A DNA stretch of 64,000 nucleotides from Jiangella endophytica (GTDB taxonomy: Bacteria; Actinomycetota; Actinomycetes; Jiangellales; Jiangellaceae): assembly GCF_003427025.1 (NCBI RefSeq), contig NZ_QVAI01000015.1, positions 1 through 64,000 on the forward strand, written 5' to 3'. Shown here piece after piece: positions 16,194-24,992 of the stretch. Position 1 is the first letter of the stretch. Each line of letters begins with the position of its first letter. The notes under the pieces are model-generated. The model had not been told where the DNA came from and did not search any database. It saw only the letters and a list, made by a program, of their open reading frames with translations. The position numbers and the translations under genes were made by a program.

Positions 16194-17894
16194 TCAGAAG
16201 GTGCGGGCGGCGGACCGGCCGGGGAGCAGGAACCAGGCCGCGCCGTCCGCCGGCACCTTCTCGCCCGTCTCGGGATCGCTGGCGATCAGCAGCGATCCCA
16301 TCGGGGCGCGAACGGGCTGCGACGAGCAGTTCACCATGCAGACGAACCCGTCACCGCGGGTGAAGCAGAGCACGCCGGGCTCGGCCGAGATCCACCGCAG
16401 CCGCTGCGAGGACATCGCCGGGATGCGGTGGCGCAGCGCGATGGCGGCACGGTAGAGCTGCAGCATCGAGTCACCGAGGTCCAGCTGCCGCTCGACGGTG
16501 TAGCGGGCGAACCAGTCCGGCTGCGGGAGCCACGGCGGCGTGGCGCCGTCGGGGGAGAACCCGAACGAGTCGCCGACGGCCGACCACGGCAGCGGCACCC
16601 GGCAGCCGTCGCGGCCGCGACGCGCGCCGCCGGTGCGGTGGAACACCGGGTCGGACAGCGCCTCGTCGGGCAGGTCGGTCACCTCGGGGAGGCCGAGCTC
16701 CTCACCCTGGTAGAGGTACGCCGTTCCCGGCAGCGCGAGCAGCAGCAGCGCGGCCGCGGCGGCGCGGCGCAGCCCCAGGGCCACGTCGCCGGCGCCGTGG
16801 CCCGGCGCGCCGCCGGCGTAGCGGGTCACCGATCGCGGCATGTCGTGGTTGTTCAGCACCCACGCGACCGGCGCGCCCGGCCCGGCCACCGTCCGGGTGC
16901 CCTTGTCGATGACCTCCCGCAGGGCCGGTGCCTCCCAGGGCGCCCGCAGGAAGTCGAAGTAGAAGCTCTGGTGCAGTTCGCCGGGACGCTGATAGGTCGC
17001 CAGCTGTTCGGCGTCCAGCAGGCCGACCTCACCGACGAGCAGCCGCGCCCGCCCGGTCCGCCGGGCGTACCCGTCCGCGATCGCCCGCCAGCGCCGCCAC
17101 ACGTCGTGCACCTCGCGTTGGTTCCACGCATGCGGGTTGACGGGGTCGCCGGTGAGCTCGTCACCGACGGCGAGGTCGTGGTCCGGGAGCCGATCGCGCT
17201 TGTGCAGGCCGTGTGCCACGTCGATGCGCAGTCCGTCCACGCCGAGGTCGAACCAGAACCGGAGCACCCGGTCGAAGTGCGCGACGACCTCCGGGTGCCG
17301 CCAGTTGAAGTCCGGCTGCTCGGGCGCGAACGAGTGCAGGAACCACTGACCCGGCGCGCCGCCGCGCTCGGCGACGCGCTCCCAGGCCGAGCCGCCGAAG
17401 ATCGATCGCCAGTTGTTGGGCGGCAGCTCGCCGTCCTCGCCGCGGCCGTCGGCGAAGTGGAACCGCTGCCGCTCCGGCCCGGCCGGCTCGGCGGCCACGG
17501 CGGCGGCGAACCAGGGGTGCTCGACGGAGCAGTGGTTGGGGACGATGTCGACGACGACCCGCAGGCCGAGCCGATGCGCGTCGCCGACCAGGTCGCCCGC
17601 GTCGGCGAGCGTGCCGTAGTCGGAGTGCACGCCGGTGTAGTCGGACACGTCGTAGCCGTGGTCGTGCTGGGGCGAGGGGTAGAACGGGGCGAGCCAGATG
17701 CCGTCCACGCCGAGGCCGCGCAGGTAGGGCAGCCGTTCGCGGAGGCCTTGCAGGTCGCCGATGCCGTCGCCGTCGGAGTCCTGGAAACTGCGGAGGTAGA
17801 CCTGGTAGATCACGGCGTTGTGCCACCAGTCGTCGCCGGCGGACTCGATCGGCGGTGACGACGGGCGCGGGGACTGGGCGCTGGGGGCGAGCAT
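16194..17894 (-). CDS. GH13 alpha-glucosidase (oligo-1,6-glucosidase-like)
   Basis: This cytoplasmic (beta/alpha)8 glycosidase of 566 residues has no signal peptide. All GH13 regions are present: DIVPNH (region I), GLRIDVAHG with nucleophile Asp225 (II), VGEVGLL with acid/base Glu289 (III) and VLNNHD with Asp351 (IV). VIYQVYLRSFQDSDGDGIGDL at the N-terminus is typical of the oligo-1,6-glucosidase/alpha-glucosidase subfamilies. It would split imported alpha-gluco-oligosaccharides. It follows the LuxR gene by 108 bp on the same strand and may be controlled by it. Sucrose or trehalulose hydrolysis cannot be excluded. Confidence 0.9.
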   Translation of the reverse strand: MLAPSAQSPRPSSPPIESAGDDWWHNAVIYQVYLRSFQDSDGDGIGDLQGLRERLPYLRGLGVDGIWLAPFYPSPQHDHGYDVSDYTGVHSDYGTLADAGDLVGDAHRLGLRVVVDIVPNHCSVEHPWFAAAVAAEPAGPERQRFHFADGRGEDGELPPNNWRSIFGGSAWERVAERGGAPGQWFLHSFAPEQPDFNWRHPEVVAHFDRVLRFWFDLGVDGLRIDVAHGLHKRDRLPDHDLAVGDELTGDPVNPHAWNQREVHDVWRRWRAIADGYARRTGRARLLVGEVGLLDAEQLATYQRPGELHQSFYFDFLRAPWEAPALREVIDKGTRTVAGPGAPVAWVLNNHDMPRSVTRYAGGAPGHGAGDVALGLRRAAAAALLLLALPGTAYLYQGEELGLPEVTDLPDEALSDPVFHRTGGARRGRDGCRVPLPWSAVGDSFGFSPDGATPPWLPQPDWFARYTVERQLDLGDSMLQLYRAAIALRHRIPAMSSQRLRWISAEPGVLCFTRGDGFVCMVNCSSQPVRAPMGSLLIASDPETGEKVPADGAAWFLLPGRSAARTF

Positions 17895-18002
17895 GGGACG
17901 CTCCGAGTGGGGGATCGGATTCGGACCGTGTCACCCAGCATCCGGGTCGCCGGCCGGTCCTGGCGTCGGGACAACTACGGGGACCCCTACGTATTCCGGT
18001 GG

Positions 18003-20348
18003 CTACGTCGCCTCCCGGTGCCCCGCCAGCCAGCGGGCGACCTGGCTCCTGGACGTGAAGCCGAGCTTGCTCAGGATGTGCTCGACATGTGTCTCGGCGG
18101 TCCGCTGCGCGATCACCAGCCGGGCGGCGATGTCCTTGTTGCTCAGCCCCTGGGCCAGCAACTCGGCGATCTCCAGCTCGCGCCGGGTCAGCCCGCCCGG
18201 CCGGCGTGACGAGACGCCGGCGGCCGGTGCGCGTCCCTCGGCCTTGCGGGCGGTATCGGCGCCGAGCGCGAGGTCGACGGCCCGGGCGAACGAGAGCGCC
18301 GCGCCGCGGTCGAACTCGCGCTGGAACGACTCGTCGCCGAGCGCGTGCCTGACGGTCCGGGTCCATCGCTCGTCGAACTCGCGGTACGGCGTCGTCTCGT
18401 TGATGCGCGCGCCGCTGACCCGCCACACCGCTCGTGCCGCACCGAGGAGCGCGGCCGCGCGGGTGTCCGGCGCCGTGGCGCACGCGCACCACGCAAGCCC
18501 TTCGACGGCGAAGGCGATGCCCGTGTTGTCGTTCATCGGCTGCCACAGCCGGACCGCCTGGCGCAGGGAGTCCGTCGCCGCCTCGTACCGGTTCTCGCGC
18601 CAGGCCGCGAGGCCGACGGTCAGCAGGCCGTAGGCCTTCGAGGACGTCGCGCCGTGGGTCTCGGCGAGGTCGAGCGCGGCCCGGCTGTGCTCGGCCAGCC
18701 GGGCGTCGTCGAGGAAGAACGTCGCCAGCGACAACAGGATCCGGACGTCGAACTCGCCCAGCGGGTCGCCGAGCGCCTGGTACCGCGACAACCCGTCCTC
18801 CAGGACGGCGACGGCGTCGGTCAGGTCGCCCCGCCAGATGGTCGCCTGGCCGAGGCACTCCGAGATGCGCGCCCGCAGCCGGGCGTCGTCGAAACGGTCG
18901 GCCAGCTGCGCGGCCTCGGCCAGCATGGCCGGGGTCGGCGCCGGATCGCCGGCGACCAGGGCCAGGTAGCTCGCCGCCCACAGCGCGGTGGCCCGCGCCG
19001 GCGACGGCTCGGGCGCCAGCGCCAGGCCGCGGCGCAGGTACTCGTAGCCCTCGCGCAGGTACCCGGCGAACCAGAAGTTCCACATCGCCGCGGCGATCTC
19101 CAGACCCACCGCCGCCTCGCCGGGTTCGGTGAGGCAGAACTCCAGCGCGGTGCGGATGTTGCCGTGCTCGCGGCGCAGCCGGATGAACCACTCTCCCTGA
19201 CGCGGCCCGAAGCTCTCGGCGGCGCATCGCTCGGCGAGCGACCGGTAGTGGTCGCGGTGGCGGACACGCAGGGCGCGCCGCTGTTCGTCCGTGCCGGCCG
19301 CGGCCCACCCGTACGACTTGATCGTCTCCAGCAGCCGGTACCAAGCGGCCGTCCCGTGACCCAGCGGTTCCCTGATGATGATCGACTTGTGCACCAGGCC
19401 GGCGATCAGGTCCAGGACGTCGTCCCGCTCGATGCCGTCGCCCGAGCACACCGCCTCGGCCGCGTCGAGGTCGAAGCCGCCCGCGAAGACCGAGAGACGC
19501 GACCAGATCACCCGCTCCGCCGGCGTGCACAGGTCGAAGCTCCACGCGATGGTCGTCTCCAGAGCGCGCCGGTGCGACACCGACGGCCGCGGACCCGCGT
19601 CCAGGAGCCGGAAGCGGTCGTCGAGACGGTCCACGATCTGCTGCGGCGTGAGCGTCCGCAGCCACACCGCGGCCAGCTCGATGGCCAGGGGCATGCCGTC
19701 CAGGCGGCGGCACAGCTCCAGTACCGCCGCCCCGTTCGTGGCGTCGACGGCGAAGTCCGGCGCCACGGCCCTGCCCCGGTCGACGAGGAGCGCCAGCGCG
19801 TCGTACCGGACCGCGTCGGCCTCGGTGGTCTCCGTGCCCTCGGCGGGGACGGCGAGCGGCCGCACCGGCACGACCAGCTCACCCTCGACGCTGAGCAGGT
19901 GGCGGCTCGTCGCGAGGATCCGCAGCTCCGGCGACGCGGCCAGCAGCTTCCCGGCCAGGATGGCGCACGAACCCGTGAGGTGCTCGCAGTTGTCCAGCAC
20001 CAGCAGGAGTTGCCGCGACTCCAGGTACTGCGCGAGATCGCCGCCGGGATCGCTCGACACCTGACGCAACTGCAGCGCCTCGGCCACCGTGGAGGCCAGC
20101 AGGTTCTCGTCCATGAGCGCCGCCAGCGGGACGAACCAGACGCCGTCGCGGAACGTGCGCCGCATGCCCGCGGCCATGCGGATGGCCAGCCTGGTCTTGC
20201 CCACCCCGGCCGCGCCGGTCAGCGTGACCAGGCGACCGGCGGACAACAGCCGACGCGCCTCGGACAGCTCGCCGCGCCGACCGATGAAGGTCGTCAACTC
20301 GGCGGGCAGACTCGTCCGAGTCGTTGATCTGCGCTTCGTCCGTGCCAT
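18003..20348 (-). CDS. Large ATP-binding LuxR-family transcriptional regulator
   Basis: The protein has about 781 residues. The N-terminus TTFIGRRGELSEARRLL leads into an AAA/NB-ARC-type ATPase with Walker A GAAGVGKTRLA and LLLVLDNCEHL as Walker B. A long TPR-like helical middle follows, then a C-terminal LuxR/NarL helix-turn-helix (LTRRELEIAELLAQGLSNKD, then AQRTAETHVEHILSKLGF). This layout is common among actinomycete regulators related to LAL/AfsR ATPases. I chose the ATG at 20346-20348; an upstream start at 20399 adds residues with no resemblance to the family. It may activate the GH13 gene downstream. Confidence 0.88.
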   Translation of the reverse strand: MARTKRRSTTRTSLPAELTTFIGRRGELSEARRLLSAGRLVTLTGAAGVGKTRLAIRMAAGMRRTFRDGVWFVPLAALMDENLLASTVAEALQLRQVSSDPGGDLAQYLESRQLLLVLDNCEHLTGSCAILAGKLLAASPELRILATSRHLLSVEGELVVPVRPLAVPAEGTETTEADAVRYDALALLVDRGRAVAPDFAVDATNGAAVLELCRRLDGMPLAIELAAVWLRTLTPQQIVDRLDDRFRLLDAGPRPSVSHRRALETTIAWSFDLCTPAERVIWSRLSVFAGGFDLDAAEAVCSGDGIERDDVLDLIAGLVHKSIIIREPLGHGTAAWYRLLETIKSYGWAAAGTDEQRRALRVRHRDHYRSLAERCAAESFGPRQGEWFIRLRREHGNIRTALEFCLTEPGEAAVGLEIAAAMWNFWFAGYLREGYEYLRRGLALAPEPSPARATALWAASYLALVAGDPAPTPAMLAEAAQLADRFDDARLRARISECLGQATIWRGDLTDAVAVLEDGLSRYQALGDPLGEFDVRILLSLATFFLDDARLAEHSRAALDLAETHGATSSKAYGLLTVGLAAWRENRYEAATDSLRQAVRLWQPMNDNTGIAFAVEGLAWCACATAPDTRAAALLGAARAVWRVSGARINETTPYREFDERWTRTVRHALGDESFQREFDRGAALSFARAVDLALGADTARKAEGRAPAAGVSSRRPGGLTRRELEIAELLAQGLSNKDIAARLVIAQRTAETHVEHILSKLGFTSRSQVARWLAGHREAT

Positions 20349-20516
20349 GTCGGCTGGTCCCGCGTTCGCTACCCCGCCGAGACGGCACTTCCGGTACACC
20401 CGGCCGGGCGCACCAACGCCGCCGTCGCACCTTCCAGTCTACGAGCCATCCGCGCCGGTGAGGAGCGGGGATGCCCCCTCGCCCCGATCACCCGCCGCGC
20501 GCTGCGGCACCCGGGC

Positions 20517-21110
20517 TCAGGCGCGGGTGCGAATCACCCGCGCCGGCACACCGGCCACCACGCTGCCACGAGGGACGTCCTTGGTGACCACGGCGCCCGC
20601 CGCCAGGACGGAGCCCGCACCGACACGGACACCGGCCATGATGGACACTCGACCGGCGACCCAGACGTCGTCGTCGATCGTGATGGGCGCCGAGCGAAGC
20701 CCTTGCCCATGGATCGGCCGGGTGACGTCGTCGAAGACATGGTTGGCGGCGATGATCATCGCGTGTGCGGCGATGCGCACCCCGTTCCCGATCGTGATCC
20801 GGCCGGGCGGCCCGCCCCCGGCACTCGGGTTCCCGACGATGACCGCGAACGGCTGTACGGAACAGTCGGTCCCGAAGGTCACGTCGCCCTGGATGACCGC
20901 GTGAGGTGCGACGAGACAGTTCTCGCCGAACGTGATGGAGCCGGCCCGGGGCTGCAGGCGCGCCTCCGGGTGGATGCGGCACGAGCGGGGGACATGGACG
21001 CCCGGGTGCCGGCGTGCCTTGTAGCTTCCGACGGCGTTCGTGAGTCGCTGCCCCCAGGTGCGGCTCTGCGGATAGCTCCACCCTCCGTCGAGCCAGGACC
21101 ACACTGTCAT
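20517..21110 (-). CDS. Left-handed beta-helix (hexapeptide) acyltransferase
   Basis: This is a LbH/CysE-LacA-type transferase of about 197 residues that likely moves an acetyl group from acetyl-CoA to a sugar hydroxyl. Repeating hexapeptides run from ITFGENCLVAPHAVIQGDV through VRIAAHAMIIAANHVF to VWVAGRVSIMAGVRVGAGSV and VVAGVPARVIRTRA. The catalytic His is probably in AANHVFDD. The ATG at 21108-21110 (MTVWSWLDGG) is preferred; an in-frame start at 21137 is also possible. The acceptor is unknown. It lies 69 bp after the beta-propeller gene on the same strand. Confidence 0.8.
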   Translation of the reverse strand: MTVWSWLDGGWSYPQSRTWGQRLTNAVGSYKARRHPGVHVPRSCRIHPEARLQPRAGSITFGENCLVAPHAVIQGDVTFGTDCSVQPFAVIVGNPSAGGGPPGRITIGNGVRIAAHAMIIAANHVFDDVTRPIHGQGLRSAPITIDDDVWVAGRVSIMAGVRVGAGSVLAAGAVVTKDVPRGSVVAGVPARVIRTRA

Positions 21111-21179
21111 GGCGGTAGTGTCGCGGCTGGCGCGCACCGCCGCCAGGGGTCATCCGCCGGGTGTTTGTGCTGACCGCCT

Positions 21180-22379
21180 TCAGCCCGGCACGTCGAGCTC
21201 GACCAGCGTCGCCAGCTCCCCGGGGAGTGCGTTGACGAGGACGCGGTCGCCGTCGGGATGGAAGACGGGGTGATGGTCGGTGCGGAACCGGCTTCGTCCG
21301 GGCGGAGCGTCGGGGAGGAACCGCGGGAGCTCGACGGTCGCGACGACCTCGCCGGTGCTGCGGGAGAGGAAGACGACGTTGCCACCGGTGGGCGTCCATT
21401 CGTCGGTGACCAGCAGGTCGCGCTCCACCGGGCTGGCGGACGGATGGCCGCCGGAGGCGTGGGAGCTCAGCCGGCGGTAGCCGCTGCCGTCGTGGCGCAC
21501 CTCCGCGAGGCAGGCCTGAGCGGGATTCTCCGGGTCGGGGCCGTACCCCAGCAGGGTCTGACCGTCGGGCTGCCAGGACCAGTGCAGACCGGGCCGCCCG
21601 AAACTCAGGTCGACCGCCATCGAGATCTCCGACAGGTCGGGCCGCGCCGTCATGACGTAGCCGACCCGTTCCTCCCCGCGGCCCTTGGCTGCCAGGTGGT
21701 TACCGAAGTGGAAGATCAAGCGGGATCCGTCACCGTTCCAGCGAACGCAGTAGGCCATCAGCGACAGGCCGTCGCCCGTCAGTGACCGCTGACGCTCGTC
21801 GGCCGCGAGCACGCGGTCGCGCTCCGGGTGCTCGTCGAGGATGCGGGCCACCGGAAGGACCAGTTCGGCGGCGGCCTTGTCGGCCGCCGCGTCGAAGTCG
21901 TACCTGAACAGCCCATGCCGGTCGCGGGCGGCGAACGGCACCGGCGCCCGATGCCCGCGGTAGACCCCGTCGCCGGCCCCGGCCGCGTGCAACATGCCGA
22001 GCAGGCCCGACAGGAGGGGCGCGTCCGCGACCGGGGGAGCGCCCTCGAGGTCGCCCGAGATCCGCACCTCCCGGCCGGTCGCCACCTCACGCCTGACGAT
22101 CGACGGATCGTGCAACGTCCCGGCCGTGTAGTAGATGTAGCGTGCGTCCTGCGACCAGGTCTGCCACCGCCCGGTGTGGAAGAATGACGCCTCGATCGGG
22201 CCCTCGCCGAAACGGTCGAGCACGGTTCCGTCGTCGGAAAGGACAAGAACCTCACCACGGCGAGCATGCGGATCGGCCCCGGCGGCCAGTAGCCGGCCGG
22301 TCTCGTCCGGGGCGTACGGGCTGACGGTGTAGTAGGCGTGCACGAGCCAGCGGCCGGGAATGGCGATGGTGCGCCTCAT
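21180..22379 (-). CDS. Cytoplasmic beta-propeller protein, possibly oligogalacturonate-lyase-like
   Basis: This is a 399-residue protein without signal peptide or membrane segment. Repeated blade-like units are visible: QTWSQDARYIYYTAG, YCVRWNGDGSRLIFHFG, LHWSWQPDGQTLLGYGP and TDHHPVFHPDGDRVLVNA. This pattern fits TolB/WD40-like propellers and loosely fits PL22 oligogalacturonide lyases, where His residues bind a metal. I do not see enough to assign PL22. It starts 33 bp from the divergent AraC regulator, and the nearby RraA/GH105/ABC locus would suit pectin metabolism. Confidence 0.7.
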   Translation of the reverse strand: MRRTIAIPGRWLVHAYYTVSPYAPDETGRLLAAGADPHARRGEVLVLSDDGTVLDRFGEGPIEASFFHTGRWQTWSQDARYIYYTAGTLHDPSIVRREVATGREVRISGDLEGAPPVADAPLLSGLLGMLHAAGAGDGVYRGHRAPVPFAARDRHGLFRYDFDAAADKAAAELVLPVARILDEHPERDRVLAADERQRSLTGDGLSLMAYCVRWNGDGSRLIFHFGNHLAAKGRGEERVGYVMTARPDLSEISMAVDLSFGRPGLHWSWQPDGQTLLGYGPDPENPAQACLAEVRHDGSGYRRLSSHASGGHPSASPVERDLLVTDEWTPTGGNVVFLSRSTGEVVATVELPRFLPDAPPGRSRFRTDHHPVFHPDGDRVLVNALPGELATLVELDVPG

Positions 22380-22412
22380 CGGCGGTCACATCCTCGAAGG
22401 GGAGGGGACAGG

Positions 22413-23240
22413 GTGAACGGATCTGGGGCGGAGCACATCTCCCCGCCCGCATCGGACCCTTTCGATCTCGGGGTGACCGACATCGAGTTCGTCATCGACC
22501 GTCCGCCGAACGCCGCATGGGGGATCCGCGACTTCGTGAACTCTCGGTCCAACCTCATCGCCCTGGCGCTGTCGGGCCGGGCGCACTACCAGATCGCCGG
22601 GACCGCGTACGCGATCCGCGAGCGATCGCTCATCTTCATGCCGGCGGGGACCGAGCACACGGCGTCGAGCGACCCGCGGGCGCCGTGGCACTTCGTGTCC
22701 GTGGCCTTCGACACCCACAGTCGTTCCCACGACACCGCCGAACTGCTGCACCGTCTGCCGACCGTGACGACCAGTCTCCCGCCCGAGTTCCCCGTCGTGT
22801 TCCGCGACATGTACGCCGCCTGGCTGGCGAAAGAGCCCGGCTACCTGATCCAGATCCGCGGGCTGGTGTCGCGGATCCTGTTCCATCTCGTGCGGGAGCA
22901 CAGCCTCCCCGCGTTGCTGCAGCCGCACGCGCAGCGCATCGCCGCGATCACCCGGCTGCTGGTCGAGAACTACGCGCAGACCTATTCCGTCGACGAGCTG
23001 GCGCAGCGGGCGGGTCTGAGCCCGTCCCACTTCCGGCTGGTCTTCAAGCGCGTCACCGGCGTCACCGTCACCGCCTACCAACAAGGGGTGAAGGTCGCGA
23101 AGGCGACCGAGTTCCTCGTGAGTGGGGAGTACAACGTGACCCAGACCGCACATCTCACCGGTTTCAGCGATGTCTACTACTTCAGCCGCACCTTCAAACG
23201 CATCACGGGCGTCAACCCGTCGTCGTTGTACCGACGGTGA
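22413..23240 (+). CDS. AraC-family transcriptional regulator
   Basis: The protein has about 275 residues. The N-terminal cupin-like sensor has ALSGRAHYQIAGTAYAIRERSLIFMPAGTEH. The C-terminal double helix-turn-helix spans about 175-273: YSVDELAQRAGLSPSHFRLVFK and NVTQTAHLTGFSDVYYFSRTFK, ending GVNPSSLYRR. The GTG at 22413 is preceded by AAGGGGAGGGG; upstream codons in this frame look non-coding. It is divergent from the beta-propeller gene and lies close to the SDR/RraA/GH105/ABC genes, whose sugar it probably senses. Confidence 0.9.
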   Translation: MNGSGAEHISPPASDPFDLGVTDIEFVIDRPPNAAWGIRDFVNSRSNLIALALSGRAHYQIAGTAYAIRERSLIFMPAGTEHTASSDPRAPWHFVSVAFDTHSRSHDTAELLHRLPTVTTSLPPEFPVVFRDMYAAWLAKEPGYLIQIRGLVSRILFHLVREHSLPALLQPHAQRIAAITRLLVENYAQTYSVDELAQRAGLSPSHFRLVFKRVTGVTVTAYQQGVKVAKATEFLVSGEYNVTQTAHLTGFSDVYYFSRTFKRITGVNPSSLYRR

Positions 23241-23257
23241 CCGGCTGACCCGCGGGT

Positions 23258-23977
23258 TCACGACCCGTCCCCGGGCGTGCCGGCGCGCGGAACGCCGCTG
23301 GACTCGAACTGGAGGTCGTGCACGACGACGTGCCGCGGCCGGGTGAGCACCCAGACGACGGTGTCGGTCACATCGGCCGCACTCATCAGGGCGGTCCGGT
23401 CGACCGGCCGGTCACCCCAGAACGGCGTGTCCACTCCGCCCGGGCTGAGCGTCGTCACCCGCAGGCCCCGTTCCTTGACCTGGAGTGCGAAGGCCTTGGC
23501 GAACATGGCGACCGCCGCCTTCGCGGTGCAGTACAACGGGGCCGTCGCGTTGGCACGGAGGCCGGCCATCGAGCTCATGACGATCACCTGGCCCGCGTCG
23601 TCCAGCCGGGCGGCCGCGTATTTGCACGCCAGGAACGCTCCCGTCACGTTGACGTCCAGGAGGTCCCGGACGGTCTGCGTCGTGGTCTCCGCCACGAGGC
23701 CCGGCACCGACGCGCCAGCCAGTACGACCACCGCGTCCAGTCCGCCGAGCCCGATGGCCGCGGTCTCGAAGAAGTGCTCGACCTGTCCTTCCTCCCGGAT
23801 GTCCGCGCGATGGGTGAGCGCCGTCGGCACCTCGGCGGCGAGGGCGGCGAGGCGTTCGGTCGACGATCCGGTGGCCGCGACCCGGGCGCCGGCGCCGGCA
23901 AGGGTGGCCACGAGGTGACGGCCGATCCCTCCGGTGGCTCCGGTGACCGCGATCCGTCGTCCGGCGAGCGTTGTCAC
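23258..23977 (-). CDS. Short-chain dehydrogenase/reductase
   Basis: This is an NAD(P)-dependent classical SDR of about 239 residues. The cofactor motif is TGATGGIG, the NAG-like region is VVVLAGAS, the catalytic Ser is in VIVMSSMAG, and the active-site pair is Tyr149/Lys153 (YCTAK). The GTG at 23975-23977 is chosen because GGAGG lies ten bases upstream; an ATG at 24022 would also be in frame. It converges on the AraC gene (17 bp apart) and diverges from the RraA gene. A role in uronate or deoxy-sugar reduction is inferred from context. Confidence 0.85.
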   Translation of the reverse strand: MTTLAGRRIAVTGATGGIGRHLVATLAGAGARVAATGSSTERLAALAAEVPTALTHRADIREEGQVEHFFETAAIGLGGLDAVVVLAGASVPGLVAETTTQTVRDLLDVNVTGAFLACKYAAARLDDAGQVIVMSSMAGLRANATAPLYCTAKAAVAMFAKAFALQVKERGLRVTTLSPGGVDTPFWGDRPVDRTALMSAADVTDTVVWVLTRPRHVVVHDLQFESSGVPRAGTPGDGS

Positions 23978-24132
23978 TTCGGGTGAACCTCCATCGATCC
24001 GTCGGGGACTGGACTCGGCCATGGTCGCTCGTGGCGAGGGCCCGGACCACCTCAGCCGAGACGAGCTTTTGTGCGATCCGACGGCTGCCGCGAATGTGCG
24101 GGTTTCTGGTTCACGGTGAGCAGGGACCAGCA

Positions 24133-24148
24133 GATCGTGCAAACGATC
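24133..24148. promoter_or_regulatory. Small inverted repeat between SDR and RraA genes
   Basis: GATCGT-GCAA-ACGATC lies in the 289-bp divergent gap (23978-24266). The central GCAAACG and the position ahead of the RraA/GH105/ABC operon make it a candidate operator for a sugar regulator. Nothing else clear was found in this gap. Confidence 0.35.
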
Positions 24149-24266
24149 GGCAGATGCTGAATCGGAGGACGTGAGCGCGGCCCGTAATCTCGACCGCGTC
24201 GACGCCGACGCTCGCCGCTGCCGAGGTCGGCCACATCTGGGCCTAACGACGGAGTGGACGAGACAC

Positions 24267-24992
24267 GTGACGAGTCAGCCGATCGAAGCAACCGACGACC
24301 ACGACATCCGGGCGGACCCGGCAGGGCGATCCGAAGCGTCGCCCAACGCCAGCGATATGTGCAATCGCTTCGAACGCGTGCCGACCGCTGCGATCAACGA
24401 CGTCCTCCGATCGCGTGGACTGATCACCCAGACGCTGCCGCCACACATCAATGGCCTCGCCCCGTCGATGCGGGTCGCGGGCATCGCCTTCACCATCAAG
24501 GGCGCGAAGAGCCTCGAGCTCGACAACGAGATGTCCGAGCGGGCGGCCATGCTCGAAGCCATCCACGAGGACGCCGTGTGCGTGTGGGACACGTCGGGCG
24601 ACGACGAGTCGGCCCAGTGGGGCGAGGTCATGACGATGGCCGCGAAGAGGGCCGGGTGTCGCGGCGCCATCGTCGACGGCGGGGTTCGCGACACCGACAA
24701 GGTTCTGCGGCAGGACTTCCCGGTGTTCTGCCGGTACCGGACCTCCAACGGCATGCTCGGCCGGTTCCGGATGACCGCGTACCAGGTTCCGATTCGCATC
24801 GGCGTCGTCGTCGTGCAGCCCGGCGACGTCCTCGTCGGAGACATCGACGGCGTGATCGTGGTTCCTCGCCGGCTGGCCGTCGACACCCTGATCGCCGCGG
24901 AGCGGATCGTCGCGAGCGAGGTGGAGATCAAGGAGATGATCGCCGCCGGCGCGACCCCGAAGGAGGTGGTGGAACGTGGCGGCTACTTCTGA
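24267..24992 (+). CDS. RraA-like protein / 4-hydroxy-4-methyl-2-oxoglutarate-aldolase family
   Basis: The protein has about 241 residues. The family core is clear: RGAIVDGGVRD (metal/substrate Asp and Arg) and VQPGDVLVGDIDGVIVVPRR. Members are either class II pyruvate aldolases for hydroxy-oxoacids or RNase E regulators; in catabolic operons the aldolase role is usual. The GTG at 24267 was chosen for a GGAG upstream, but an ATG at residue 31 would also give a full domain. Its 3' end contains AAGGAGGTGG, the ribosome-binding site of the overlapping GH105 gene. It may process sugar-acid intermediates from the glycan imported by this locus. Confidence 0.75.
   Translation: MTSQPIEATDDHDIRADPAGRSEASPNASDMCNRFERVPTAAINDVLRSRGLITQTLPPHINGLAPSMRVAGIAFTIKGAKSLELDNEMSERAAMLEAIHEDAVCVWDTSGDDESAQWGEVMTMAAKRAGCRGAIVDGGVRDTDKVLRQDFPVFCRYRTSNGMLGRFRMTAYQVPIRIGVVVVQPGDVLVGDIDGVIVVPRRLAVDTLIAAERIVASEVEIKEMIAAGATPKEVVERGGYF

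Noticed and set aside
21180-22379. PL22 oligogalacturonide lyase call
   Set aside because: Only general propeller features were found; metal-binding histidines could not be matched with confidence.
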